A program made the translations under genes and the position numbers. A DNA stretch of 64,000 bases from NCBI RefSeq assembly GCF_002284565.1, contig NZ_NPKI01000002.1, positions 177,240 through 241,239 of the forward strand, read 5' to 3'. This document shows, one piece after another, positions 49,960 through 57,501 of the stretch. Position 1 is the first letter of the stretch, and every line of letters begins with the position of its first letter. Under the pieces are notes generated by a model, which saw only the letters and a list, made by a program, of their open reading frames with translations, did no database searches and was not told the DNA's origin. This stretch comes from Mesorhizobium mediterraneum. Its GTDB lineage: Bacteria; Pseudomonadota; Alphaproteobacteria; Rhizobiales; Rhizobiaceae.

Positions 49960-52155
49960 ATGGACCGACGGCTTACCGCAATACTTGCTGCCGACGTGGT
50001 TGGCTACAGCCGCCTCATGGGCGAGGACGAGGTAGGCACGCTCGAGGGACTGAAGAGCTGCCGTCGCGAACTGATCAACCCCGAGATCAAGAAGCACCAC
50101 GGCCGCATGATCAAGCTCATGGGCGACGGCGCGCTCGTCGAGTTCGCCAGCGTCGTCGATGCCGTCCAGTGTGCTGCTGTAATCCAGCGCCGGATGGCCG
50201 ACCGCAACAAGGGCATCGCCGAAGCCCGGCAAATCCGGTTTCGCATTGGTGTCAATCTCGGTGATATCATCGTTGAGGGTGACGATATCTACGGCGACGG
50301 GGTAAACATTGCCGCCCGTCTGCAGGCGATCGCAGAGCCCGGCGGAATTTGCATCTCCGGCACGGCGTTCGATCACGCAGCGCACAAAGTGGATGTCGGC
50401 TTTGCGGATCTCGGAGGGCAGCGCCTCAAGAATATCGCCGATCCGGTTCGCGCCTATCGGGTTCTGCTCGATCCCGGAGACGCGGGGAAGATCTTAGCGG
50501 CGCCACGCCGGCCAGGTTCGCCCATCATGATTTTGGCAGGAGTAGCAGCGCTGCTCATCGTCTTGCTTGCAGGCATTTTTGCATGGCAATGGCAAAAGCT
50601 CTCCGCGCTCGAAAAGCCATCCATTGCAGTACTGCCGTTTACGAACCTGAGCGGCGATCCTGGCCAGGACTATTTTGCCGACGGCATCACCGAAGATTTG
50701 ATCACCGACCTTGCGAAGCTTTCCGGGCTCGATGTGATCGCCCGTAACTCCGTCTTTGCCTACAAAGGAAAACCCCTCGTTTTGGCAGATGTTGGGCGTG
50801 ACCTTGGCGTGCAATTTGTCGTTGACGGCAGCGTGAGGCGGACCGGCGATCAAATCCGCCTCAACGCGCAACTCATCGATATCGCCACTGGCGACAATCT
50901 ATGGGCTAATCGGTTCAATCGCGGCATCGCGGACGTGTTTGCAGTCCAGGACGAGATGAGCCGGGAAATCGCCAAGGCGCTCGGCGTCCAAGCTTCGGCA
51001 GCCGAGAGCGAGCGAATGGCACGCCCGCCGACTGCAAATCTCGAAGCCTATGATACCTACCTCCGTGCGGAGCGGGAGGCGCGCACCGGTCGAGGCGACG
51101 GATTGCGCGAGGCGCTTGCGCTGTATGAGAAGGCGCAGAAGCTCGACCCCACCTTCGCCGAGGCCTTCGCCGCCGACGCACGGCTGAGTGTCTATCTTTG
51201 GCGCACTGCCTCCGATGATATCATTCAGAGCGCGCTTGCGCGAAAGAGAGCATATGAGAAGGCAAGCCGTGCTTTGGAGCTCGATTCGGAGTTTTCATCG
51301 CCCTACGCCGTTCTCGGGGTTATGCAGGTCATGGATCGCCGCTATGAAGATGCGATCACCTCGGCGGAGCGTGCTGTCGCATTAGGCTCCGGAGACGCTG
51401 CGACGCAAATTGCCGTTGGTTATATCCAGCTGTTCGCCGGCAACCATAACAAAGCGGCTTTGGCGGTCGAGACGGCATTGAAGCTTGATCCCAATCTGGC
51501 TCCGATAGACCGGGAGGTTGTCGGGGTTGTCTTGCTTTTGCTCGGGGACACCAGGAAAGCCATTGAGACTCTCGAGCGCGCTCGCGACGATGCTCCAGAG
51601 GCGGGCAGCCTTAGGATTCTGCTCGCAGCGGCCTATTCCCGCGCCGGCCGCACAGAGGACGCCAAAGCGGCGATTGCGGACGGCCTCCGGCTGGTGACGA
51701 AGACCGAATCCTTGGCTCGACTGCGATCGTTGGACGCGTTTCGGAATCACTATGCCCATCTTCGCAACGCTGAAGATTTGGCGCCGATCATCGACGCCCT
51801 ACGCCTGGCAGGACTTCCCGAATGGCCGTTCGGCTTCACCGCCGATGAACAGGACCGGTTGAACGGCGCGGAAATCGCATCTCTTGTTGTTGGCAAGACC
51901 TTGAAAGGCAACATCGAACCCGACGGGCTTCCAGCCATTATGCAGATAGAACAGGACGGCACGGCAGTCTTCCGCACGATGACACGAATGCTCACCGAGA
52001 GGGTCTACGTCGATCGCGACCTCTTATGTGAGCATAGCGAAAATATGTTTGGGCGCCCCATCTGTGGTCCCGTCTACAGACGCAGGGACGCTGCCGGCAA
52101 CGGGTATTCTTATGTCAATGCAGGTATGGTGTTTCACTTCGTGACAGTGAATTGA
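49960..52155 (+). CDS. Class III cyclase with membrane span, TolB-like and TPR regions
   Basis: A 731-residue relative of the protein at 33597. Cyclase domain about 1-170: ILAADVVGYSRLM with Asp12, IKLMGDGALVEF with Asp56, and YGDGVNIAARLQ. One membrane span lies at about 188-210, then a TolB-N-like part (KPSIAVLPFTNLSGDPGQDY, 219-360) and TPR repeats to about 610. The last 100 residues form an extra domain (VVGKTLKGNIEPDG ... PICGPVYRRRDAAG) absent from the shorter paralogue. With the cyclase cytoplasmic, the TolB/TPR part would be periplasmic, so it could sense an envelope signal. Start at 49960 (MDRRLTAIL). Confidence 0.85.
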   Translation: MDRRLTAILAADVVGYSRLMGEDEVGTLEGLKSCRRELINPEIKKHHGRMIKLMGDGALVEFASVVDAVQCAAVIQRRMADRNKGIAEARQIRFRIGVNLGDIIVEGDDIYGDGVNIAARLQAIAEPGGICISGTAFDHAAHKVDVGFADLGGQRLKNIADPVRAYRVLLDPGDAGKILAAPRRPGSPIMILAGVAALLIVLLAGIFAWQWQKLSALEKPSIAVLPFTNLSGDPGQDYFADGITEDLITDLAKLSGLDVIARNSVFAYKGKPLVLADVGRDLGVQFVVDGSVRRTGDQIRLNAQLIDIATGDNLWANRFNRGIADVFAVQDEMSREIAKALGVQASAAESERMARPPTANLEAYDTYLRAEREARTGRGDGLREALALYEKAQKLDPTFAEAFAADARLSVYLWRTASDDIIQSALARKRAYEKASRALELDSEFSSPYAVLGVMQVMDRRYEDAITSAERAVALGSGDAATQIAVGYIQLFAGNHNKAALAVETALKLDPNLAPIDREVVGVVLLLLGDTRKAIETLERARDDAPEAGSLRILLAAAYSRAGRTEDAKAAIADGLRLVTKTESLARLRSLDAFRNHYAHLRNAEDLAPIIDALRLAGLPEWPFGFTADEQDRLNGAEIASLVVGKTLKGNIEPDGLPAIMQIEQDGTAVFRTMTRMLTERVYVDRDLLCEHSENMFGRPICGPVYRRRDAAGNGYSYVNAGMVFHFVTVN

Positions 52156-52166
52156 GCTCGCAAGAC

Positions 52167-52685
52167 TCAGGGGTTATTGATCAAGTTCCAATCCGGCTCA
52201 TCGACTGCCAACTTTGCTTCGACGACCGGCCATTTTGCATCGCCCTTCGGAACAAGATCATCGGCATTGTCCGCAAAGGCGGCCGCGTTCCCTTCGTCGT
52301 AGATCAGGTAGAGCTTGCCATCGATGATCTTGAACGCTTCCGGATCGACATTGACGGTGACGGATTCATGGAGCGCGACCTCGCCCGCGCAGTAACCACC
52401 GTATTGAGGAGCGTATTTGGCAGGTTCGCTCATGAACATTTCCTTGTGTTCCTTGCTGGCGAAATGCCACGGCGTGCCAAGCCACTCATAGGAAAAATCT
52501 TCGGAACCCTTCACGGCCTTGCCATCGGTGAAATAAGCGACCGTGTCGTAGCCCATGATCGCCACTCCGCCGAAGTAGCCGGTATTCACCGAGTCGGCGA
52601 AGGCAGAGCCTGCACCGGCCATCAAGGTGAGCGCACATACGACTGCCGACGCCGAATTGGGAACCAGTCTGATCGATATGTTCAT
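52167..52685 (-). CDS. Exported YHS-domain protein
   Basis: A 172-residue secreted protein: signal peptide about 1-31 (VVCALTLMAGAGSAFA) and a YHS domain with AIMGYDTVAYFTDGKAVKG, FSYEWLGTPWHFASKEHKEM and YGGYCAGEVA. YHS domains often accompany metal handling, but the role here is unknown. The gene follows an ankyrin-repeat gene by 13 bases on the same strand; that pairing suggests a joint periplasmic function. Start at 52685 (MNISIRL) rather than upstream in-frame Met at 52769, which lies within the ankyrin gene. Confidence 0.8.
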   Translation of the reverse strand: MNISIRLVPNSASAVVCALTLMAGAGSAFADSVNTGYFGGVAIMGYDTVAYFTDGKAVKGSEDFSYEWLGTPWHFASKEHKEMFMSEPAKYAPQYGGYCAGEVALHESVTVNVDPEAFKIIDGKLYLIYDEGNAAAFADNADDLVPKGDAKWPVVEAKLAVDEPDWNLINNP

Positions 52686-52698
52686 CTGCGTTCTCCGT

Positions 52699-53304
52699 TC
52701 AATCGTGGATAGCTTCGCACTTCGCAGCGTTCGCTTCGCCAAGGACTTTCGCCTGGCACGTCGCGCCATGCCGTTTGAATAGTTTTATGATGTCGGTATT
52801 GCCCTTCCAGAACGCGCGGGTGGTCGGCCAGTAGCCGTGAGCTTCAGGATGGTTCACATCCGCGCCTTTGCCGATGAGGAACTCTGCCAGTTCAACGTGG
52901 TTTTCCTCACCCGCTACTATCAACGGTGTGACCCCAGACTTGTTAGCCGAGTCTTCGAGAACCGCCCCCTGTTCGAGCAACAGCTTGGCGATTGGGAGGC
53001 TTCCAGAAAAGGCAGCCGCGTGGAGGGGGGTAAACCCACCGGAATTGCGCGCCATGACGTCGGCGCCCTTGCTCAGCAGGAATTCCGCAATGGGAAGCTG
53101 ATCGTCGAGAGCAGCAGCGATGAGGAGCGTTGCCTGGTCGCGTGCGCGGCTGTCGACGTCGGCACCGCCTGCCAAGGCTTGCTCCACGGCACTCTTGTCG
53201 CCGGCAGCGATGGAGTCGAACAACGGCTCACCTGCGACTACTCTTGTAGCCGCCAATACCAGCATAGTAAGTGCCAGCAGTCCGCGCATCGTGTAAAATA
53301 GCAT
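52699..53304 (-). CDS. Exported ankyrin-repeat protein
   Basis: A 201-residue protein with an N-terminal signal (RGLLALTMLVLAATRVVAGE) and four ankyrin repeats across about 27-180, for example DQATLLIAAALDDQLPIAEF and GFTPLHAAAFSGSLPIAKLL. The C-terminus adds two Cys (ATCQAKVL, AKCEAI). Ankyrin repeats bind proteins; the partner may be the YHS protein encoded next. The start could be 53304 or the Met at 53289; neither has a clear ribosome-binding site. Confidence 0.8.
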   Translation of the reverse strand: MLFYTMRGLLALTMLVLAATRVVAGEPLFDSIAAGDKSAVEQALAGGADVDSRARDQATLLIAAALDDQLPIAEFLLSKGADVMARNSGGFTPLHAAAFSGSLPIAKLLLEQGAVLEDSANKSGVTPLIVAGEENHVELAEFLIGKGADVNHPEAHGYWPTTRAFWKGNTDIIKLFKRHGATCQAKVLGEANAAKCEAIHD

Positions 53305-53524
53305 ATTAGCTTCGAGTCATACAAGCTGCATTGGGCTCATCGGGGCAGATGCCGGCGGACAGCGCGGCCGGATGTCCGCTTTAAGCTCCACCGGGGAAGT
53401 CGCCTCCGGGTCACGGCGGAAGGTTCCACCCGCGACCGCAGGCTGTGTCAAATGCCACCTCGATAAATAGGGCAGCCGGTGGCGCAACCTTGGCCATGTC
53501 GCCTTCGCTATTCCAGCCCTCCCC

Positions 53525-54424
53525 TCACCCCTCCACCGCGCTGATCTCCGCATCGACCAGGCACCAGGACGCGTAGCGGAAGTCGCGGATCTGGACGACC
53601 TGCTCGTCCCGCCATTCGACCAGCATGAAGCCGCGCACGGCGCCGTCCGGCTCCCCAGGGTTGCGGATCAGGATCGCCGGCCTGCCGTCGACGAAGCCCA
53701 GCGACAGCGCCCAGTCGGTCACGCGGTCGTAATTGCCGAAATAGGTCGACACTTCGGCCTTGCCGCGCAGGCGGAGGCGGTTGACGACTTCGAGCTGGAT
53801 ATCTTCGGCGATCAGCGCCCTGACCGCGTCGAAGTCACGTGCGTTGAACAGATCGACATAACGGCGCAGCCGCCGCTCGTCGTCGGCGTCGAGCCGGGGC
53901 GCGGCGACCTGCTCCGGCTCGGCTGCAAGCAAGCGCAGCTGCGCCCGCCCGCGATGCAGCGTCGCCTTGGTCGCGGCGAGCGTTGCGCCGGTCACCTCGC
54001 AGGTCTCGTGCAGCGAAAGGCCAAGCACGTCGACCAGGATCACGGCGCCGCGCCGCGCCACCGAAAGCTGCATGAAGCTGCGCAGGCCGGCCGCCGCGGC
54101 GATCCTACTGTCGGCGCTGCCGGAGGGATCCTCGATCGTGGTCATGTCGGCCTCGGTGATGCGCGACCTTTCCCGGTGGCGCCGGCGCAGATGGTCCTGC
54201 GCGGCATTGTGGGCGATGCGAAACAGCCATTGCTCGGGCCGTTCGACCGTCATGCTGCCGTCGACCGCCTGCAGTGCCTTCACCAGCGTGTCCTGCACGA
54301 TGTCCTCGCCGTCGATGACCGAGCCGGCCATGCGGGCGCAGTAGCGGTGCAGCCTCGGGCGAAGCTCGGAGAGCATCGCCTCCAGCGCCGGCCGGTCGAG
54401 TTTCCGTGGAATCGTGGCGTCCAT
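53525..54424 (-). CDS. ECF-type sigma factor with NTF2/SnoaL-like C-terminal domain
   Basis: A 299-residue sigma-70-family protein. Region 2 is at about 20-90 (RYCARMAGSVIDGEDIVQDT, WLFRIAHNAAQDHLRRR) and region 4 at about 125-180 (VLGLSLHETCEVTGATLAAT, TLHRGRAQLR). The last 110 residues form an NTF2-like domain (VDLFNARDFDAVRALIAEDI ... YFGNYDRVTDWAL), as in SigJ-type ECF sigmas, thought to modulate activity without an anti-sigma. The start at 54424 nearly touches the stop of the upstream small gene at 54426, so they form one operon. Its 3' part is duplicated at 26217-26524. Confidence 0.85.
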   Translation of the reverse strand: MDATIPRKLDRPALEAMLSELRPRLHRYCARMAGSVIDGEDIVQDTLVKALQAVDGSMTVERPEQWLFRIAHNAAQDHLRRRHRERSRITEADMTTIEDPSGSADSRIAAAAGLRSFMQLSVARRGAVILVDVLGLSLHETCEVTGATLAATKATLHRGRAQLRLLAAEPEQVAAPRLDADDERRLRRYVDLFNARDFDAVRALIAEDIQLEVVNRLRLRGKAEVSTYFGNYDRVTDWALSLGFVDGRPAILIRNPGEPDGAVRGFMLVEWRDEQVVQIRDFRYASWCLVDAEISAVEG

Positions 54425-54425
54425 T

Positions 54426-54737
54426 CTATCCGGCTTTGCCGCCCTCGAGGACATGGTAGTTGCCGATGATTCTGGCAGGCGATCGCTTGACCGGCGTAGA
54501 ACGCCGCTCCGCATGGTTTTGCGTGAACGCCTCGAAGGCCGCAAGCCCGGTCAGCGCGGATGTGTCATTTCCCTCGCCGACGACGTGGATGAATTCGCCG
54601 TCGTCGAGTTCGAGCACAAGATAGCGCACGCTCTGCGGCGCCGTCTCATTCAGCGCCTCGAACACTTTTGCCACCAGCGCTCGGTTCTCTTCAAGCCCGG
54701 TGTCTTTCACGCCGTAGCGAATGAGTTTGTAGCCCAT
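54426..54737 (-). CDS. Conserved hypothetical protein upstream of sigma factor
   Basis: A 103-residue protein starting MGYKLIRYGVKDTGLEENRA. The pattern of strands and helices (LVAKVFEALNE, VRYLVLELDDGEFIHVVGEG) suggests a small ferredoxin-like or dimeric alpha-beta barrel domain, as in antibiotic monooxygenase-like proteins. No catalytic motif seen. It is transcribed with, and ends one base before, the sigma-factor start, so it could tune or be controlled by that factor. Confidence 0.65.
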   Translation of the reverse strand: MGYKLIRYGVKDTGLEENRALVAKVFEALNETAPQSVRYLVLELDDGEFIHVVGEGNDTSALTGLAAFEAFTQNHAERRSTPVKRSPARIIGNYHVLEGGKAG

Positions 54738-54885
54738 TGTTCGTCTCCTGATTGGTTGACCTGAGCAGAAGACGTTTCGCGTTCCCGAAAAGATTCTCGG
54801 CTCGGCATGAATCTTTTCGGCCGCCCGGATCGTCTTCCACCTGTGAACCGCTACGCAGCACCATCAAGGAGCAGGAGAGACGACC

Positions 54886-55374
54886 ATGCACATCCAGTTT
54901 GCTGAACTGCCGGTGTTCGACCAGGACCGCGCCAAGGCGTTCTACATCAGGCATCTCGCCTGCCAGGTCGCAGCCGACGAGAAGATGGGCGATAGCGGCT
55001 GGCGCTGGATCGAGCTGACATTTCCCGGCGCTGTCACCAACCTGCATTTCGTGAGGCGCGCCGACGACACGGCAGGCGCGGAGCCCGTGCTGGTGCTGGT
55101 CGACGAGAATGTCGAGGCCACGATCGCCGCTTTGAAGGCTGGCGGCGTCGAGATCATCACCGAACCGCAGGAGGCGCCCTGGCAGCCAGGCCGCACGGTG
55201 GCGGAATTTCGCGACAGCGAGGGCAACCCGCATGGTGGTCGCCAGCCAATAAGCGACCGGCCGGAGAGCGAGCCTCTGAATTCTGACGCGGCCATTTGGA
55301 CGGCTGGAGAGGGTGGTGAGTGGACGATGGCCTGTCATTCTGCAGCAACCCGACCAGGGCGCTGTCCTTCGTGA
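54886..55374 (+). CDS. VOC (glyoxalase-like) protein with a C-terminal frameshift
   Basis: MHIQFAELPVFDQDRAKAFY opens a typical single-module VOC protein, and strands ELTFPGAVTNLHFVRRAD, EPVLVLVDENVEATI and TVAEFRDSEGN follow. VOC modules normally end a few residues after DSEGN. Here the frame runs on as PHGGRQPIS, while the next frame reads RMVVASQ and stops at 55250-55252, the expected end. One extra C in the run at 55226-55228 explains this. So the intact gene was 54886-55252, or the extra base is a sequencing error. It is divergent from the sigma-factor operon. Confidence 0.8.
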   Translation: MHIQFAELPVFDQDRAKAFYIRHLACQVAADEKMGDSGWRWIELTFPGAVTNLHFVRRADDTAGAEPVLVLVDENVEATIAALKAGGVEIITEPQEAPWQPGRTVAEFRDSEGNPHGGRQPISDRPESEPLNSDAAIWTAGEGGEWTMACHSAATRPGRCPS

Positions 55375-56072
55375 TACTCGCGCCACGCCTGTCGCAGGAT
55401 TTGCACTGAAGACGTGAGGAAGATGCCTGCCATCAGTGCCGCCACCGCCAGATCGGGCCATGCCGTCGATGTGCCCCACACACCCAATGCCGCTGCCATA
55501 ACCACAACGTTTCCGATCGCATCATTGCGGGAGCAAAGCCAGACCGATCGCACATTCGCGTCGCCGTCCTTGTAGCGTCGGAGCAGGAGCACGGAACCAA
55601 GGTTTGCCGCTAGCGCAAGAAAGCCGATCGCACCCATTACCTCAGCGCTCGGAAGTCCAAGGACAAGGGTCTGATAGACGGTGGAGCCAAAGACCCAGAC
55701 AGCCATAACGGAAAGCGAGAGGCCCTTGAACAGGGCGGCCGTCGCTCGTGTGCGCAGGCTTGCCCCGATCACGGCGAGGCTCAACCCGTAGGTGATGGTA
55801 TCGGCGAAAAAATCTAGTGCATCCGCCTTCAACGCCTGCGAGCCCGCAAGCTGACCGGCCACCATCTCCGTCAGGAACATCGCCCCATTGATGCCGATGA
55901 CTGTCCAGAGCATGCGCTTGTAGCGCGGGTCCATACCGTCAAAGATTGGCACGCGCCCAGAGCAGCAAGCCTTTTCGACCTCGTTGCGAGCGGCCGTCGT
56001 GCTCACTGGAAAGACCAACGGCGTCGGGACGCAGCAAGCGTTCGTTTCGTGATTGCAGCAATGGTCAGCCAT
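55335..56072 (-). CDS. CDF-like cation transporter with Cys-rich N-terminus
   Basis: A 245-residue membrane protein with about six spans, related to cation diffusion facilitators (LKADALDFFADTITYG holds the Asp residues of the transport site, and WLCSRNDAIGNVVVM the second site). The first 40 residues carry CC, CC and CC pairs (DHCCNHE, ACCVP, KACCSG) and His, a likely metal-capture tail. It lacks the usual C-terminal cytoplasmic domain. A MerR regulator is divergent from it, with a 19-base-spaced promoter between them, so expression should be metal-induced. Zinc, cadmium or cobalt efflux is likely. Confidence 0.8.
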   Translation of the reverse strand: MADHCCNHETNACCVPTPLVFPVSTTAARNEVEKACCSGRVPIFDGMDPRYKRMLWTVIGINGAMFLTEMVAGQLAGSQALKADALDFFADTITYGLSLAVIGASLRTRATAALFKGLSLSVMAVWVFGSTVYQTLVLGLPSAEVMGAIGFLALAANLGSVLLLRRYKDGDANVRSVWLCSRNDAIGNVVVMAAALGVWGTSTAWPDLAVAALMAGIFLTSSVQILRQAWREYHEGQRPGRVAAE

Positions 56073-56095
56073 GCGGCGCCTCCTTTTGTGCAGGC

Positions 56096-56126
56096 ACCGT
56101 AGTCCCTATAGTGACTAGAGGTTCAA
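56096..56126 (-). promoter_or_regulatory. MerR-type promoter with 19-base spacer
   Basis: On the minus strand TTGAAC (56126-56121) and TACGGT (56101-56096) are 19 bases apart, the over-long spacer typical of MerR-activated promoters. The spacer holds the dyad TAGTC...GACTA (56100-56117 in plus coordinates). The bound regulator would untwist the DNA when loaded with metal and turn on the transporter gene. Confidence 0.8.
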
Positions 56127-56137
56127 GAGGCTTTTTC

Positions 56138-56563
56138 ATGGATTTTTCGATTGGCGAACTCGCGCGGCGCACCGAAGTGAAGGTGCCGACCATCCGCTAC
56201 TATGAACAGATCGGCCTGTTGCCGCCGCCGCCTCGCACCGAAGGGCAGCAAAGGCGCTATGGCAAAAACGCCACGGCGCGACTTGCGTTCATCAAGCATG
56301 CGCGTGAACTTGGCTTCGATATCGAGGCAATCCGTGCGCTTCTGTCGCTGCAGGACAACCCAGATCAATCTTGCAGTGTTGCCGACAGGATCGCAAAAGC
56401 ACGCCTTGCTGAAGTCGAGGAACGCATTGCCAGCCTCAACGCTCTACGAACGGAATTGCAGCGGATGGTCAAGGAATGCGCCTCTGGCCGGGTGGCTGAA
56501 TGCCGCGTCATTGATACTTTGGCCGACAGTAGTCACGGGCATGGCCGCTTAGTTGAGACCTGA
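56138..56563 (+). CDS. MerR-family metal-responsive regulator (ZntR/CadR-like)
   Basis: A 141-residue MerR protein starting MDFSIGELARRTEVKVPTIR with the YYEQIGLL winged helix, then a dimerisation helix (about 82-115). Cys79, Cys114 and Cys122 match the positions of the metal-binding Cys in ZntR, PbrR and CadR, pointing to a divalent metal (zinc, cadmium or lead) rather than copper. It is divergent from the Cys-rich CDF transporter. Overlapping frames upstream belong to the promoter region; start set by the dyad position and homology. Confidence 0.85.
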   Translation: MDFSIGELARRTEVKVPTIRYYEQIGLLPPPPRTEGQQRRYGKNATARLAFIKHARELGFDIEAIRALLSLQDNPDQSCSVADRIAKARLAEVEERIASLNALRTELQRMVKECASGRVAECRVIDTLADSSHGHGRLVET

Positions 56564-56668
56564 TTGAGTGCAGTCTGCAAAGGGTCGATTCCGGCCGGTG
56601 GATACGGGCCGCTTGTAGCGTCATTTTGCCCCCTGCCGTAATGCCCCAGCCACGGCGTCGAGGCGGCG

Positions 56669-57373
56669 TCAGATCGCACGGATGATGCCACCATCGACGC
56701 GAATGTTCTGACCGGTAATGTATCCGGCCCCTTCGGAGGCGAGGAAGGCAATCGTCGCGGCGATTTCATCGCTGGTGCCATAACGCTGCATCGGCACGCT
56801 GTCGCGGCGCTCCTCGGTGGCGGGAAGGCTGTCGATCCAGCCGGGAAGGACGTTGTTCATGCGAACGTTGTCGGCGGCATATGTGTTGGCGAAGATCTTG
56901 GTGTAAGCGGCAAGCCCCGCCCGGAACACGGCCGAGGTCGGGAACATCGGGCTCGGTTCGACAACCCATGCCGTCGAGATGTTGATGATGGCGCCGGCTT
57001 TCTGCTTGACCATGTGCGGCGCGACGATGCGCGTCGGCCGGACGACGTTCATCAGGTAGATGTCGAGGCCGGTATGCCATTGGTCGTCGGTGATTTCGAG
57101 GATCGGCGCTCGTGGCCCATGACCTCCACTATTGACCAGGACATCTATGTGACCCCAGCGATCGAGCGTGAGATCCACGAGACGCTGCAGATCGTCGTTC
57201 GACTGGTTGGAGCCGGTCACGCCAAGCCCGCCAAGCTCCGTGGCCAACGCCTCGCCCTTGCCGGATGAGGACAGGATGGCGACCTTGAAGCCATCCCCCG
57301 CCAGACGCTTTGCAGCCGCAGCGCCCATGCCGCTGCCACCGGCAACGACAACAGCTACTTTTTCTACACTCAT
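56669..57373 (-). CDS. Short-chain dehydrogenase/reductase with atypical active site
   Basis: A 234-residue Rossmann protein. VVVAGGSGMGAAAAKRLAGD (8-27) is the cofactor loop and VLVNSGGHGP the usual NNAG-like strand. The active-site stretch reads NISTAWVVEPSPMFPTSAVF, keeping Ser but lacking the canonical YxxxK, with Phe-Pro-Thr-Ser near its place. It ends normally (YITGQNIRVDGG). A GcvA-like LysR gene is divergent from it across 128 bases containing a 14-base palindrome, so the two are probably a regulator-target pair. Confidence 0.8.
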   Translation of the reverse strand: MSVEKVAVVVAGGSGMGAAAAKRLAGDGFKVAILSSSGKGEALATELGGLGVTGSNQSNDDLQRLVDLTLDRWGHIDVLVNSGGHGPRAPILEITDDQWHTGLDIYLMNVVRPTRIVAPHMVKQKAGAIINISTAWVVEPSPMFPTSAVFRAGLAAYTKIFANTYAADNVRMNNVLPGWIDSLPATEERRDSVPMQRYGTSDEIAATIAFLASEGAGYITGQNIRVDGGIIRAI

Positions 57374-57438
57374 CGTAATCTTCCTTCTCGGGTGACAGGA
57401 ATCTGAAAGCGATGTCTTCGAGGCTGAAGTAGTGATAT

Positions 57439-57467
57439 AACCAGTTCTCCCGGCTGGTTCGAACCAG
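57439..57467. promoter_or_regulatory. Palindromic operator between SDR and LysR genes
   Basis: CTGGTTCGAACCAG (57454-57467) is a perfect 14-base palindrome, and a third half-site AACCAG lies at 57439-57444. The cluster is 35 bases before the LysR start and 66 bases before the divergent SDR start, a good position for LysR control of both. Confidence 0.55.
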
Positions 57468-57501
57468 AAAGTCTGAAATCAACCTGTAGAAAAACTCCTG
57501 G

